From contig NZ_WOSX01000010.1 of NCBI RefSeq assembly GCF_011516735.1, positions 1-64,000 on the forward strand: a DNA stretch of 64,000 bases, given 5' to 3'. Shown in pieces: positions 63,683-64,000 of this stretch; the stretch's first letter is position 1; every line of letters starts with the position of its first letter. Origin of the DNA: Acetobacter fallax (GTDB taxonomy: Bacteria > Pseudomonadota > Alphaproteobacteria > Acetobacterales > Acetobacteraceae). A program made the position numbers and the translations under genes. The notes under the pieces are model-generated. The model made no database searches, was not told where the DNA came from, and saw only the letters and a program-made list of their open reading frames with translations.

Positions 63683-63696
63683 TTGATCTGGATCAA
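63683..63696 (-). promoter_or_regulatory. FNR/Anr box
   Basis: TTGATCTGGATCAA, an exact match to the FNR consensus TTGAT-N4-ATCAA. Centred about 74 bases before the ompW start and overlapping the stop of the upstream gene. Anaerobic activation of ompW-hemN is the natural reading. Confidence 0.88.
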
Positions 63697-64000
63697 TTCT
63701 TCGCAAGTTCCGGTGAGGTGAGATTTTTATGCAACAGAATCACGCCATCGGCGAAACCATCGGCGCACAGCCTTGAGATGAGCGCCTGGTCTTTCGTACC
63801 GACATGGAAACGTGTCTCGTCGCATCCCATCCGGAGGGCGATGCGCGTGCTGGCGCGGGTCAGGGCCTGCATGACCGGCCATACGGAACCGAGCATCGCG
63901 ACGGTCACCACCTCGACCGAAAGCAGGCGTTTCCGGCGCGCATTTTCGCTCCCGACGCGGTAGAATGCCGCGCCGCATGGGCCATGCCATTTCGCGTAAC
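63693..64000 (-). CDS. Hypothetical protein, C-terminal part (cut by window edge)
   Basis: The frame stays open from the window edge to the stop at 63693-63695, giving 101 residues beginning YAKWHGPCGAAFYRVGSENARRKRLLSVEVV and ending LLHKNLTSPELAKN. The middle reads ALTRASTRIALRMGCDETRFHVGTKDQALISRLCADGFADGVI. I do not recognise the family and the start is outside the window. The coding call rests on the open frame and protein-like composition; two other open frames overlap on the same strand. Confidence 0.5.
   Translation of the reverse strand, partial: YAKWHGPCGAAFYRVGSENARRKRLLSVEVVTVAMLGSVWPVMQALTRASTRIALRMGCDETRFHVGTKDQALISRLCADGFADGVILLHKNLTSPELAKN

Overview
The window looks like a chromosomal segment of an acetic acid bacterium (Acetobacteraceae; closest in feel to the Acetobacter / Komagataeibacter / Gluconobacter group). 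The basis is a class I lysyl-tRNA synthetase, the alphaproteobacterial order DUF3576-leuS-lptE-holA, a three-subunit membrane-bound FAD/cytochrome c dehydrogenase typical of oxidative-fermentation bacteria, periplasmic glucan genes, and a high-GC genome with strongly C-ending codons. Genus is not resolved. No rRNA, tRNA, CRISPR array, phage or intact insertion sequence was seen.

Layout. 0-7 kb: DUF2147 protein, a membrane protein, replicative helicase dnaB, a DedA protein with an apparent non-AUG start, a decayed TonB receptor, and a dicarboxylate carrier / Ldh2 dehydrogenase operon. 7.5-18.3 kb: a shortened MprF-like flippase coupled to lysK, DegP protease, a FUSC membrane protein, a ModE-like regulator, and opgG/D-opgH for periplasmic glucans. 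18.8-31.9 kb: bacterioferritin next to an unknown gene with a Fur-like operator, comEC, radA, dgt, a metallo-beta-lactamase-fold hydrolase, an RcnB-like protein, ankyrin-hisC. 32-36.5 kb: a phytanoyl-CoA dioxygenase remnant, a UbiH-type hydroxylase, PII protein, an A-type Fe-S carrier, xth, arfB. 36.9-40.7 kb: the three-gene FAD dehydrogenase (small, GMC flavoprotein, triheme cytochrome c). 41.3-48.7 kb: a frameshifted GT61 glycosyltransferase, holA, lptE, leuS, DUF3576 lipoprotein.

48.9-57.8 kb is the most interesting region. It holds a SARP/BTAD-type regulator, a Hint-domain exported protein, then divergently a double-glycine-leader peptide gene whose core begins with four tandem Cys-led hexapeptides (Cys every sixth residue), an HlyD-type adaptor and a C39-peptidase ABC exporter (PCAT). 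This is a complete leader-cleaving peptide secretion module with an unfamiliar cargo. A strong terminator-like hairpin separates the peptide gene from the exporter genes, and the exporter is frameshifted at a run of eight G immediately before its LSGGQ signature. No modification enzyme or immunity gene is recognisable.

57.9-64 kb: prs, a histidine phosphatase, two small proteins (one a CHRD-domain protein), a 1 kb non-coding stretch with a 28-bp perfect palindrome and a very AT-rich patch, then ompW-hemN behind a perfect FNR box, and a gene cut by the window edge.

Many of the larger intergenic spaces carry a modular palindromic repeat family (about thirteen loci) made of short stem-loops in varying order and orientation. 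A second, MITE-like family of about 160 bp with terminal inverted repeats occurs twice. One repeat lies exactly where the MprF coding sequence stops short.
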